Part shown: piece after piece, positions 1 to 10,259 of the stretch
Numbering within the stretch: the stretch's first letter is position 1
Layout of the letters: the number at the start of each line of letters is the position of its first letter
From: Neurospora tetraspora
Lineage: Eukaryota; Ascomycota; Sordariomycetes; Sordariales; Sordariaceae
Assembly: GCF_033439725.1 (NCBI RefSeq)
Contig: NW_026944384.1
Coordinates: forward strand, 6,696,001 to 6,760,000
Length of the DNA: 64,000 nt
Reading direction: 5' to 3'
Translations under genes and position numbers: made by a program
Notes under the pieces: model-generated
Databases searched by the model: none
What the model saw: only the letters and a program-made list of their open reading frames with translations
What the model was told of the DNA's origin: nothing

Positions 1-1
1 C

Positions 2-334
2 CCCTCGCGCGTCACGGAGGAGGAACTGCGACGGCACGAGGTTTTTAGGGACTGGGATCTGAGGCCGCTGCCGTGGAACCCCGAGGAGGAAGAAGACGAG
101 GATGATACTGATGATGATGGACCGCCGAGGTACATGTGCTCCAAGTGGTTGGTTCTTAATGCCATGAGTGTCAATGAGAAGACTATTGTGGTGGAGGAGA
201 GGCAGGAGAGGTTTGCGAGGTGGTTGGAGGAGGAGTTTGGGATGGAGGTTGTGAGGTTGCCGTTTAGACATGTGAATAGCTTGGGGGGATCGTTTCATTG
301 TGCTACTGTTGATTTGGCTAGGGGGGAGTTTTGA
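2..334 (+). CDS. 3' end of a probable amidinotransferase-family protein (partial)
   Basis: The frame is open from the window edge and ends at a TGA at 332-334, giving the last 110 residues. The segment has an acidic run (EEEEDEDDTDDD), then a region ending in LGGSFHCATVDL. A Gly-rich stretch followed by His-Cys very near the C-terminus resembles the active-site tail of glycine amidinotransferase-type enzymes, where the Cys carries the amidino group. The assignment rests on this motif and on the fold-like spacing only. The start lies outside the window. The gene is convergent with the permease that ends at 495. Another guanidine-modifying enzyme, such as an arginine-deiminase-like protein, remains possible. 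Confidence 0.6.
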   Translation, partial: PSRVTEEELRRHEVFRDWDLRPLPWNPEEEEDEDDTDDDGPPRYMCSKWLVLNAMSVNEKTIVVEERQERFARWLEEEFGMEVVRLPFRHVNSLGGSFHCATVDLARGEF

Positions 335-494
335 GGTGGGAATAAGTGGGAGGGTGGAGGGTGATGATAATGAGGGCAATGGCGTTGGTGATCTTCTTTG
401 TGGGACTGTTGATGTTGATAGTCAAAATGGATTGAGTGATATTTCCTTTAAAAGGGGTTGTGTTGATAAAATAGCATATCTTGAGCGCATACGA

Positions 495-2341
495 TCACTC
501 ACTATCAGCCGGCGCCTGCTTCTCCTCCCTCTCCCTCCTTTCCCTCTCCCCCTCCATCCTCGCCTCCTCCAACGCCTCCTTCTCCTTCCTCTCCAGCGCC
601 CCCGGCTCCGTGATATCAACCCCCAACCTCATCGCCTCCGCCGCCTCCGCCGCCGGGCCCGTAAACCACCGTCTCGCCCAAACGACCCACAATCCTATGG
701 AACCGACCGCGATGATACCCACAGCCACCACGGTATAGTTCAGCGTCTGGCTGGTAACGGGGTTGGCAGTAGGCAAGCAGAACACTACAGTGATGAAACA
801 AATCCAGAGGCATGCAGCGCCAGCGATGGGACGTGAGAGAGCGCCGAGGTTGAAGGGGCCCTTTATGGCTGTGAAGTTCTTGTGCCAGAAGAGCCCGATC
901 AAAATGGGCAGGCCGTAGGAGAGGTACAGACCGATGGTGGCGATGGAGGTGGCGGCTCCGAAGGCGACTTCGCTCCCTAAAGAGGGGAGGGCGAGGATGA
1001 ATGAGAGGGTGGCGGCGAGCCAGACGGCGCGGATGGGAGATTTGAAGCGGGCGTCGACTTGGTGGAAGAAGGAGGGCTGTTTGCTGTTAGTTTTTGTTCT
1101 TTGCTGAGAAAAGAAGGGGGGATAATGGGAAAAGGAAACTCACGATGCCTCTGTCGCGGGCAAACGAAAACATCATTCGAGAATTACTCGTCATACTGAA
1201 CAGCCCACAATGCCATACACAAACCATGATCAAGCTAAACAACACCAGCGCGCCATCCTCACTGAGGACATCCACAAAGATTTGTAGCACAGGCTGTCCA
1301 TACCTGCTATCCAGAACTCTTTCAAAGTCCTGGATCGAAAACAAGAAAGACAGAAGCACAAAGAACCCAAACAGCGAGCTGAATCCCACGGAGCTCACCA
1401 CACCAATCGGCGCAGACCAACTCGCGTTCTTCGTCTCCTCGCTCAGATGTGCGCTGGCGTCGAAGCCGGTGAGGGTGTACTGAGACAGCAAAGCTCCGCA
1501 AAGGACCACGTACCCTGGGGATGCGCGCTGGCCCCATCCCTCTACCCCCTCCTCGGCTGCCGTCCCGTCGTGATACTTCCCAAACACAAACTTGGCGCTC
1601 TGGAGCTTCGGCGCCTTGGCCAAAACAGCAATACAAAGCGCCGTGATCCCCGCGCTATGCAGGACAATGCTGACATTATTCAAAATCCTCAACGCCTTCA
1701 CCCCAAACGTATTCAGCACGCCATGACTAACCAACAGCGCCGCATAGATCCCAATAGTCTTGGCAGCCGTCGGTTCGTAGTCCGGGCTCTTGACAGTAAT
1801 GGCTGTAGATACTAGTCCCGCCAGTCCAAACGTGATGCCCGTCGTGACTGCCACTTGACCGAGTAAGTTGAACCATCCCGTTAGCCAGGACAGAAAGGGA
1901 GACCATCGCGGAGGGGCGAGCATGGCGGACCAGAAGTAGGGGCCGCCGGAGGTGGGGATGGCGGAGACGATTTCGGCCATGGCGATGGCGACGAGGAGGG
2001 TGAAGAAGGAGACGACGATCCAGGAGATGGACATGACGGCGGGACCGCCGGTGGAGAGGCCGTAGGAGAAGAGGGTGGTGAGGCCGGTGACGACGGACTG
2101 TGGTGGTGTGGTGTTAGTGGAGGATGAGTGAGGGGGAAGAGAAGAAGAGACTGACGATGATGGAAAAGGAAACGCCAAAGTTGTGAGCTAGACCCCAGTC
2201 GCGGTTGAGTTCTTGCTTGTAGCCGAACTGGGCGAGGCGGGACTCGTCAAGTTCGTCGTTGCCGTCGTTGCCATTGCCACCGGTGTGGGAGGATTGCTCC
2301 AGGTCGGGCTGGACGGAGGATATCGGGTCTTGAGTGCCCAT
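495..2341 (-). CDS. APC-superfamily amino acid/choline/GABA permease
   Basis: Three exons read in phase: 2341-2156, 2097-1144 and 1076-495. The introns are 2155-2098 (GTCAGT donor, CTAAC branch, CAG) and 1143-1077 (GTGAGT donor, CTAAC branch, CAG). The product is 573 aa, the usual length for fungal amino acid/choline transporters. It has a hydrophilic N-terminus, about twelve hydrophobic segments and a Glu/Arg-rich cytosolic tail. Family-typical stretches include MAEIVSAIPTSGGPYFW near helix 2-3 and SRMMFSFARDRGIP before the last helices, which places it with fungal GABA/choline/polyamine permeases of the plasma membrane. The substrate cannot be told from sequence. The start chosen is the first Met (MGTQDP); an upstream Met in the same frame at 2455 would add 38 residues without family character. 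Confidence 0.9.
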
Positions 2342-3967
2342 CTTGGCTGTTGTAGACGAGCCTATATTGGTCCCAAGGTAGGTAGGTGATTGTGAGAGAT
2401 GAGTAAGACAGAAGAATGTACTTTGAACGATGTGCGGTAGAGATGTAGAAGTCAATGCCGGTAGAGCAATGCAATGGAACCCTCAATGTTCACTGCGCAA
2501 AGGTGATGTAACCAATTTCAAGTCACTATCGGCGGTGTAACACTGGCTTCCACGTGAACATTCCGCGATCTTGGAACTCGGAAGACAAAAGCAGAGAGAA
2601 AGATGGAAGGAGGGGAGGAGAAGGAAGAATATTATCTTGAAACATGGAATCAGCAGCCACTCACAACCCCTCCTCGAACCGTTTGGACACTCGACCCCAA
2701 CATCGCCGTGGTGGGTTAGTTTAAGCTTATCTTGGCTTTGAGAGGCTGGATGGGCTGGGGACAGATAAAGTATCCCACTCAGATACCACTCTGGTATCAT
2801 TGGTGAATTTATCGATGGTTATTCGTGATGGGTGTTGGGGTAGGCTTGATAAGCGAATGATAGCCGGAAAGGGCGTTGAATATGTTCTGCTTTGGGATAA
2901 GACGCGGGCTTGGCTGACAGTGTTGGTGATAAGCACTTGCTGAGGGGAATACGCCGAGGTTATGGTTTCCCGTGGATGTATCGCAGCTGTTCTTTCAAGC
3001 CTCATGTTCTCGGGTCGTCGAGGCTGAGACGTGATGACCAACATTAACATTCAATGGTGATGAAAACAAAACAAATGCAGTTGATGCTCTGGGGAAATTG
3101 TTAGCGCTAACGACGCGCTACGCTTGCCGTACTGGGAGGAGGGGGGTCCAGCGAGCCGTCAATTGACCGTTCGTCATTTCACGGACGGGACTTGGATCGT
3201 TTACAACTGATAAACGTTCGTTCTTTCCAATGTTAGGGGTTTTCAACATATTGAACCTTCCTAACTAATATCTGACAGTCAAATGACAGAAAGAAGCTTT
3301 TGGAAGTTATTATTAGAGTCGCCTTGAACGTTCGGGGGTCTCGATCTGTCAATTGACCGGAAGCTGCACCCCCCTCCTCCCAGTACGGCAGTCGCCGGCC
3401 GGGAGAAGAAGTGGGGTAGGTACCTAGGTACTGGACCTGCGCCTGGCTGCACTGGAGATGCCTGCCGATAACTTGGAAATGTCAACACCACAACTGCCAC
3501 ACCACGCATCGCCTTCCTGCCTTCTTTTGCTTCCAAGTCAATGCAGAAGCAGCAGCCCACATAGTTGAGGCCCGGTTTTACTTTACCTGCTTCGTCTTTC
3601 CGTTTTTTTACTTTACCTGCTTGCGGACATCACGTCGGGCATGTAATTGGTGGCTCGTGCTTTGGAGGTTCTTTAAAACCCCCTAGCTCCCAACTTCCCA
3701 TTCCCGTCTTCAACTTCAGACATCTTCCACCAAACAAATATCCAAGTATTTGGCATTTTTAAAGTTTCTCTGCTGGACGGAAGCTTCTTACTCAATCACG
3801 TCGTATAATTCATTCTTATTCAATCACACGTTCTCCAAGTCCAAGTTACTCGCCGAGGTACCCCTCCAGGCCCTCCTCACCGTGCATCACCTCGTGAGAA
3901 CCTCAACGTCCATATCCAAGCATCACCCCCTGTCATTCACACCACTCACTCAAACACCACAGCCAAA
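2342..3967. other. Intergenic region upstream of the permease and SGF29
   Basis: This region separates two divergently transcribed genes. It holds the inverted-repeat element at 3126-3389 described separately, a 17 bp direct repeat (TTTTACTTTACCTGCTT) near 3575 and 3607, and what is probably the SGF29 promoter and leader. Open frames here lack coding character. Confidence 0.5.
3126..3389. mobile_element. MITE-like element with 22 bp perfect terminal inverted repeats
   Basis: The 22 bp at 3126-3147 (beginning GCCGTACTGGGAGG) are the exact reverse complement of 3368-3389. Inside each arm, about 8-9 bp further in, lies the palindrome GTCAATTGAC (3158-3167 and 3348-3357), so the symmetry extends about 40 bp with mismatches. 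The 264 bp body has no open frame. Size, perfect termini and lack of coding fit a non-autonomous DNA transposon. I see no clear target-site duplication: if the terminal GCCG belongs to the flank, the element would begin with TACTGGGAGG. Confidence 0.65.
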
Positions 3968-5311
3968 ATGTCGTCTCGCAACCGCCAATCCCGCAACCCC
4001 AACCGCAACTCCTCGTCCAGCACTCAAGGCGAAGAAGCCCAGCTCTGGTCCCTCATCAAAGACGAGATCCGCGAGATGGTCGAGACCATCAACACCTCCA
4101 ACGACCAGATACGCGCAATTCTCGCTCAGGACTCTCTCATTGCCAAGTCACGCGAAGCGTCAAAAGAGAACCCCGAAGGAGAGAAAACCGACATTGCAGC
4201 ACTAGAACAAACCCTCGACACACTCATCCGGGCCGGTGTTGGCGGTGCCGACATCAGCAAACAAAAACTCCAAGAGGTGATTGAGCATGTCATGGTCTTG
4301 CGAGCACTGGTCAAGGCGAGGGAGGAGAGCGAAGGTGTGGTGCATAGCGTAGGCACGCCAGGACCTCATTCAAGCAGTGCGGGACGGGATAGAAACAGCT
4401 CCAGCCTTTTGGGGAGTGGAGGGAGGTCGAGTTCGGTCAGGGGGCATGGGGGAAAGGGGGATCGAGGAGATCGTGAAGGGAGGGACAGGGACCGTGATCG
4501 GGGTGACAAGGATCGTGGTGGGGATAGGGAGAAGGGGGATAAAGAGGGCAAAGATCGGGACCGCAACTCGGAGAGGCTGGGTGACAAGTTGGGAGACAAG
4601 GAGAGGGATAAACACAGCGACCGCGACCTCTCCTCCATGTACGACTTTGACGGCGCCGGCGACTCACCTGTCCCCTCTCCTCTCTCAAGCCACACCAGAA
4701 AGCTCGGAGCCAACACTACCGCCGGCAGTGATCGGGCTTCCACCGCCCGTGACAGCGTGCCTCCCCGCGACACTCCCTCCAAAGACAGCGTCCCTCCGGA
4801 ACCCAACACCAGTACCACTTCCAACGGCACCACCTCAGCACCTACAACAGCAGGCGCCACCCAACGTGCCAAAGTCACCTTCCACAAGGGCCAAGACGTA
4901 GTCTTCAAGCCCAAACCCTCTCCGGCCACCGGCAACGAAACCACCGAATGGATGCTCGGGCGCGTGCAACAAGTTCTCGGCGAGGGTAAATCCCGTCGCT
5001 ACCGCGTGCAGGACGCCGATCCCGATCTGGATCCGGACCAACGCGTCGAGTACCGCACTTCTGCCTCGAGCATGATCCCCATTCCTGCCGCCGGCGAAGA
5101 AGAAAAGAAGCTACCGAAGCTGGAAAAGGGCAAAGTGGTGTTGGCCCTGTATCCGGATAGTACGACGTTTTACAAGGCGGAGGTGATGGGAATCGAAGCT
5201 GAAGGAGAGGGGGAGGGCAAGGAAAGGGTCAAGTTGAGGTTTGAGGGGGAGGAGAATAGTGGGACGCTGCAGTTGGTTGAGAGACGGTTTGTGGTGGAGT
5301 ACAGGGCTTAG
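3968..5311 (+). CDS. sgf29: SAGA complex subunit Sgf29 (tandem Tudor histone reader)
   Basis: A single exon of 447 aa. The N-terminal third is helical (about residues 20-120, probably coiled coil). The middle (about 140-225) is a strongly charged Arg/Asp/Gly/Lys tract. The C-terminal 140 residues form the SGF29 tandem Tudor domain, with the hallmark VLALYPDSTTFYKAEV near residue 390 and an acidic strand (FEGEENSG). In the family this module binds H3K4me2/3 and recruits SAGA/ADA acetylation. The start has a good context (CAAAATGTC). The TAG stop comes soon after the last Tudor strand, as expected, but the same frame then stays open for 161 more codons (see 5312-5794). The Arg/Asp tract is longer than in most homologues. 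Confidence 0.93.
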   Translation: MSSRNRQSRNPNRNSSSSTQGEEAQLWSLIKDEIREMVETINTSNDQIRAILAQDSLIAKSREASKENPEGEKTDIAALEQTLDTLIRAGVGGADISKQKLQEVIEHVMVLRALVKAREESEGVVHSVGTPGPHSSSAGRDRNSSSLLGSGGRSSSVRGHGGKGDRGDREGRDRDRDRGDKDRGGDREKGDKEGKDRDRNSERLGDKLGDKERDKHSDRDLSSMYDFDGAGDSPVPSPLSSHTRKLGANTTAGSDRASTARDSVPPRDTPSKDSVPPEPNTSTTSNGTTSAPTTAGATQRAKVTFHKGQDVVFKPKPSPATGNETTEWMLGRVQQVLGEGKSRRYRVQDADPDLDPDQRVEYRTSASSMIPIPAAGEEEKKLPKLEKGKVVLALYPDSTTFYKAEVMGIEAEGEGEGKERVKLRFEGEENSGTLQLVERRFVVEYRA

Positions 5312-5794
5312 AAGGCTGAGAGCGATGGTGGTGAGGACGATCACAAGGATGTGGACGACTCGGATTCTGATTTGCCGCTGGCTTGGAGCAGGAAGAAGAG
5401 AATGGATAAGGAGGAGAATAAGAGTAAGGACGATCACAAGGATGTGGACGACTCGGATTCTGATCTGCCGCTGGCTTGGAGGAAGAAAATGCCTTTTCTT
5501 TCTGAACTTTCGCCTTTGAGCCATGTTAAACTCAGCGATGATGGTGAGGACGATCACGCTTGGAGCCTGGCTTGGAGGAAGATGAACATAGATGATGAGG
5601 AGAATGAGAGTGAGGACGATGATGATGAGGAGGGGGAGGATAGGGATACGAGTGAAATGCCTTCAACGTCTGAACTTTCGGCTCTGGACGATCTTAAACT
5701 CAGCGATGATGGCGAGAAGGATGAGAAGGATGTGGATGATTCGGATTCTGATCAGCCGCTGGCTTGGAGGAAGAAGAAAACAGAGAGACAATAA
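5312..5794 (+). other. In-frame open extension after the SGF29 stop, with DSDSD-PLAW repeats
   Basis: Directly after the SGF29 TAG (5309-5311) the same frame is open for 160 codons to a TAA at 5792-5794. It encodes an acidic/basic repeat protein. A 93 bp unit starts at 5336 and again at 5429, and the core DDSDSDxPLAW followed by basic residues recurs a third time near 5735. No Met occurs before codon 14 of the extension (5351). It may be a fossil coding exon lost through a TAG, a readthrough tail, or a 3' UTR repeat. Only the open frame and the repeats are observed. Confidence 0.45.
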
Positions 5795-6936
5795 GGCAAT
5801 GGCAAAGGCTTTATGCATATGTGTCGCTCATATGCCCTTGGCAGGGCTGGAGATCTTGATTTTGGTGGTTATGGGCAGGACAAACCACAACAGCAGTTTA
5901 TACAAACAGTAGTACACCTAGCAGATTGTTTTCTGCACCAAAATAATATACGGGTACATATCTAAATGTTTTCCTATTCATGACCAGGACGACCAGTCTC
6001 GGCGTAATGCCATTCTGCGTGAGTGAGAGCCGAATGTGCTGAGCGCTGTCTTTTGGTCCCGCAAACCTCACCATCGAGAGCAACGAGGTCCAGTCTCCCT
6101 CCTCGGGAGAGGCCGCCGGAGGCATATCAGCGGTTTTCCATGTGCAAGCAAATGGACGATAGGTATAACAAGTGGATTGTATTCTCATGGGTATCCCTAC
6201 AAATATCACATGTTTTCCCATTCCATGGTGTTTGTCTTATTCTCTGAAGTCTGATGATTCCCACAATGCCAATTGCCGGAGAGAAGTTGCCGGGTTCTTT
6301 TCGGAAGTCTGATTGCCGGACTGTGGGTGACTTTCCCGGCAATTCTCAGCATCGCTTCATCCACATTTGAATTTCCGAGTGGATCCAGCCAGTGCCCGCT
6401 AGACCAGGCCCCTCCCTTGTCGTGCCACGCCTGGCTTGCGGAGGAAGCACGGACCAGCTGCAGAAGGAAATGGCAATTCCAGATCTGGCCGCTGATTGGC
6501 TCTTTCTTCAGGGGCATCAAACCATGGGGGAAATGGGGAATATCCTCGGCGTGTTTCCCTTCTAACACGCAGTGGGCGACCCCAGTGAGTGAGTGACAGA
6601 GGACTTGATCTCTGACAGCCTTCAAATCTCCTGAGCTCCTGAACTTTTGCGCTTCTGTTGTTCGTTGCTGTGTCTCTGTCTTGGACATTGACATTGGATC
6701 AACAGCCTGATCACCTCTTCCAGGTTTCACCACTCCACGGCCCACGGCACCTGCTCCTGAATAATTAATCTCTTGTCCAACACTAGCCTACCGAGCGATA
6801 CACAGCCCGCTGCTGCGACGACGATATCTCGCCCAGACAGAAACACGTGAAGCACGACAATTACACCACTCGACTGCGCGACTACACTACACTCCCCTTT
6901 GCGCCTAATCCAATTGTAATCAACACGATACCCAAG
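5795..6936. other. Intergenic region before the Arf6 gene
   Basis: No convincing gene. A 179-codon open frame on the minus strand (6745-6206) has no recognisable domain and no supporting signals. The right end, from about 6700, is probably promoter and first non-coding exon of the Arf6-type gene. Confidence 0.4.
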
Positions 6937-7136
6937 GTATGTTGTCTGTCTTCTCTTCCCCAGGCTAGGCTGGCTGGTGGTGGTGTCGCTACCACATGGC
7001 CGGTCGCCATCTTGAAACCCATCCGGTCTCCCCAATGTTCCCTCAGCTGTCTCGCCCACCTCATTACCACCTCCGGTCTAACGTGCGCTACCACGCCTCA
7101 ACCTCTAACGCCGTACTAACACATGTTTCTCTCCAG
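6937..7136 (+). other. Probable 5' UTR intron of the Arf6-type gene
   Basis: AAG|GTATGT at 6937, a perfect fungal branch point TACTAAC at about 7114-7120, and a pyrimidine-rich CTCTCCAG at 7136 define a 200 bp intron that ends 214 bp before the ATG. It is long compared with the 50-110 bp coding introns in the window. Introns in leaders of highly expressed fungal genes are common. Inferred from splice signals alone. Confidence 0.6.
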
Positions 7137-7350
7137 TCCACTCCTTAATTCCGCTTCTTGCCCATCGTCAGCCGACCACTCATCAGTCCTTCCACGACCA
7201 CACACTCCTTCGTCGCGAACCGATCGAACTCTCGTGTCATCCATAGACACCTAACTGAACCAACCCTCCGGTCGAATTCACGACCACCACCCCTTCCACC
7301 CACCACCACCACCACCACCACACATACACAACTCCCAGACCACCACCAAA

Positions 7351-8016
7351 ATGGGCAACGTCATGTCCCTCGGCTTCATGGCCAAGCTCTTCGGCACCAA
7401 AGAAGTCCGCGTGCTAATGCTCGGTCTCGACGCCGCCGGCAAGACCACCATCCTGTACAAGCTCAAGCTGCAAGACCACGTCACCACCATCCCCACGGTG
7501 GGCTTCAACGTCGAGACGGTGACGCTGCGCAACATCAAGTTCAACATTTGGGACGTCGGCGGCCAGGACAAGATCCGTCCGCTCTGGCGCCATTACTATT
7601 CTGGAACCCAGGGTCTGATTTTCGTGGTGGACAGCGCGGATCATGCCAGAATCGATGAGGCGAGGGTGGAGTTACATCGGATTATCAATGATCGCGAGAT
7701 GAAGGATTGTTTGTTGTTGGTGTTTGCTAATAAGCAGGATATTGCTGGTGGTGAGTACTCTCTTCTTTCTTTATTGGGTGTCCGCTGCGCTCGGCTTTCT
7801 TTTTTCTTTCCACGCTGCGCTCGATTTTGGGAACAGGTGCTGACAGATGGGTGACAAACAGCCATGACTCCCCAAGAGGTCACCGAGAAGCTCCAGCTCA
7901 ACAAGCTCAAGGACCGCATCTACGCCGTACAACCCACCATCGCGGTAGACAAGGCCGGTCTGCAGGAGGGCTTCAACTGGCTTTCCGATAACATGAGGGC
8001 TGCCCAGAAGCAGTGA
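7351..8016 (+). CDS. arf6: ADP-ribosylation factor 6-type small GTPase
   Basis: Two exons, 7351-7750 and 7862-8016, around an intron with a GTGAGT donor and CAG acceptor, give 184 aa. Gly2 is available for N-myristoylation. GTPase motifs: GLDAAGKT at 25-32, switch I Thr49 in IPTVGFN, WDVGGQ at 67-72, and NKQD at 127-130. The stretch [11 protein letters not shown] is characteristic of Arf6 rather than Arf1, so this is the fungal Arf6/ArfB orthologue, expected at the plasma membrane in endocytosis and polarised growth. The N-terminal helix is five to six residues longer than in animal Arf6. The intron carries the short repeat CTGCGCTCG twice. A long leader with its own intron precedes it. Confidence 0.95.
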
Positions 8017-9143
8017 TCGAACCCAACCCGACACGGTTTTCGATCGAGCAAGAAACATAAACAGGGCCACCCACCGGCCGTTAGCCGTAGCCGATGACGG
8101 ATCATGTTCGCTGTCTTGTCTGGCTTTGTCGAGCTCCAAGCTACACACACTCCAGACGTCAAAAACAGATCCGTCAAGGCGACATTCGGTTTCGGCAAAC
8201 AATAACGGCTCTCGCACCGGACTGTGGTGTGCGGTGAACTGTTAACCAAGAAAGGGAAATCGAGCAGATCAAGAGAAAGAGAGGGTAATGACTCATCCCA
8301 ACACAAGATGTTTGTTACGAGACAGAGAGATGAACAACAAACCTTTCCCAGCTTTTTTGGGATACGCAACGAGAGGGGACTGGAAACTTGGCTACTTGAT
8401 TCGAGTTGGAAGAAGAAGCTGGGGAGGATGGATTGCATGGAGAACGGAGAGGGGAGGGGAGGGGAGGGGACATAATCCGTAATTACCTAGTACTGTTTGG
8501 TTGTTCTTGATATCCTTTTTGTTCGTTGAAAGAAGAAGACAGGAAAAGAAAAGAGGGGAAGTGGATGGTGGAGGCATCATAGGATACCCGGGTAACTTTT
8601 TTTCTTCGTTTTTAACCTAACTTTTTTGTTTTATAGCGAGCTTCGTTGGTAGTTGTATGAAGAGAGAAGTTGTTGGCACGTATCATTGTCCGGGAGTCTT
8701 TGATTTGATTGTGATTCCGTGAAGTGGAATGTCTAGAGGTGTTGCGCTCTGTTATGCTACTCATGGCCATGGCCTTGAAAATATCCGATGGTTCTTCTGT
8801 AACTCCTATTCTCGTATTCCACCCATACCGTCCTAGTTCATGCCGTGTCCATCTCCCTGTATCCTGGTCCGACCTAAAATGCCTAGCTCGCGCCTCAAAT
8901 CCAGTCCGAGCAAAGAAACGCCACGCCTTCAACCTTCCTCAACACCAGACCTTGCTATCTCCTGTTCCATCCTGTTGCCTGCCCACCTGTGTCTCCTCCC
9001 GTTTGATTCATGATTACCTGACTCATTGACCATACCCACTGAACCAACACCAGCTAGCAATGCCACCTCCATTTTGCTCCATCCCCCCATCAACATCAAG
9101 ACGGTCAACTCCAGATCCCTTCACCGAACCCCCCCAGCATACC
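8017..9143. other. Intergenic region after the Arf6 gene
   Basis: 3' UTR and spacer. It includes a purine tract (GGGGA repeats, about 8450-8470). No gene is supported. Confidence 0.5.
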
Positions 9144-10259
9144 TCACTCGCCCACGTCCTCGCCACTATCCCCGCCGCTGTCCTCGTCCATGTCCCCGCC
9201 GCCGTCCATGTCCTCGCCGCTGTCCCCCTCCAGGACCTCCTCCCTCAGTGACCCCAATAACTCCAAGCACGCCCAGACGAGTTCCGGCGGCGAATCTAGC
9301 ACCTTCCAAGGCCAGAGACCCAACATCATCAGTGGTTCCAACGGGTGTCTCACATGCTGCTGTCCTCGATCGTAACAGAACGGTTTCCGCAGCTCGTGAA
9401 GCCACGCTAGCTTATCTATCTCCCATCTAAGTCGCTGTAGGTGCTGGAGATGCTGCGCTTGGACGTGGTACTGGGCCGCAGTGAGAGGGATCTTGCGGAG
9501 GGCATTGGTGATTCGCAGTACTTCCATGTGTGTTTGTTGTTGTTGTTGTTGTAGTTGTAAGAACTCATGGTGAAGTCGCTGTCGTTGCACTGTTTGTCGT
9601 AGCTGTTGTTGATGCTGGGCCCGTTCCTGGGCATTTAGCCGTTGATAAGAATCAAGACAATCGATGAGAAGGTTGAGTTGAGATATGTATTGTTGTTCCT
9701 CTTCCTCTTCCTCTTCCTCTTCCTCTTCCTCTTCCTCTTCCTCTTCCTCTTCCTCTTCCTCTTCCTCTTCCTCTTCCTCTTCCTCTTCCTCTTCCTCTTC
9801 CTCTTCTTGTTCGTCTTCTTGATCCTCTTCTTGATCCTCTTCCTCTTCCTCTTCTTGTTCGTCTTCTTGATCCTCTTCTTGATCCTCTTCTTGATCCTCT
9901 TCTTGATCCTCTTCTTGATCCTCTTCTTGATCCTCTTCTTGATCCTCTTCTTGATCCTCTTCTTGATCCTCTTCCTTTTTCTCTCCCTGTTCCTCTGTAA
10001 AACTCAGTTCTTTTGGTGCTGGTCCTGTCCCAGTCTCTGCTTGCCAACAGTTCAGAAGCTCACGGTCAAGCAGGTCAAACGGCTCCTAACCATCCCGCTT
10101 GCCGCTCATGACGCCGTTCAGCTCTCCCCACAGCCACGCGTTCATTTCCGGCATGTTTGGTTTCCCATGGCCCTCGTGCTGACCCTGTTGGCCCTGATGG
10201 CCATGCTGCGCATCAAGCTGTTCTGTGGGATTCTGTCCGCGTATCTCAACATCAAGTTC
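9144..10259 (-). other. Coding-like open frame continuing in phase downstream of SSN3 (read-through tail, separate gene or pseudogene)
   Basis: On the minus strand the SSN3 frame continues past its TAG for 57 codons (10259-10089), meets one more TAG (10088-10086), then stays open for 313 codons to 9144. The first part includes MPEMNAWLWGELNGVMSGK (ATG at 10154). The second part begins EPFDLLDRELLNCWQAE, passes through an E-rich and (EEDQ)n tract encoded by the hexamer repeat, then a helical Gln-rich region (QLNLLIDCLDSYQRL, QQQQQ), an aromatic stretch (KLAWLHELRKPFCYDRG, LMMLGLWPWKVLDSPPELVW) and an acidic GGD/GED tail. The composition is that of a real nuclear protein. The only ATG that could start it lies before the second TAG, so an intact gene requires splicing or readthrough. 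Confidence 0.45.
9697..9990. repeat. Hexamer/dodecamer tandem repeats encoding E-rich and EEDQ tracts
   Basis: About 110 bp of uninterrupted CTTCCT repeats are followed by about 13 copies of a 12 bp unit (CTTGATCCTCTT) with a few hybrid units. Period 6 and 12 keeps every frame open. On the minus strand in the SSN3 frame it reads poly-Glu followed by (EEDQ)n; on the plus strand it gives an LFLF artefact frame. Confidence 0.9.

Noticed and set aside
6206-6745. 179-codon minus-strand frame before the Arf6 gene
   Set aside because: No domain, mixed composition, lies in the likely promoter and leader of Arf6.
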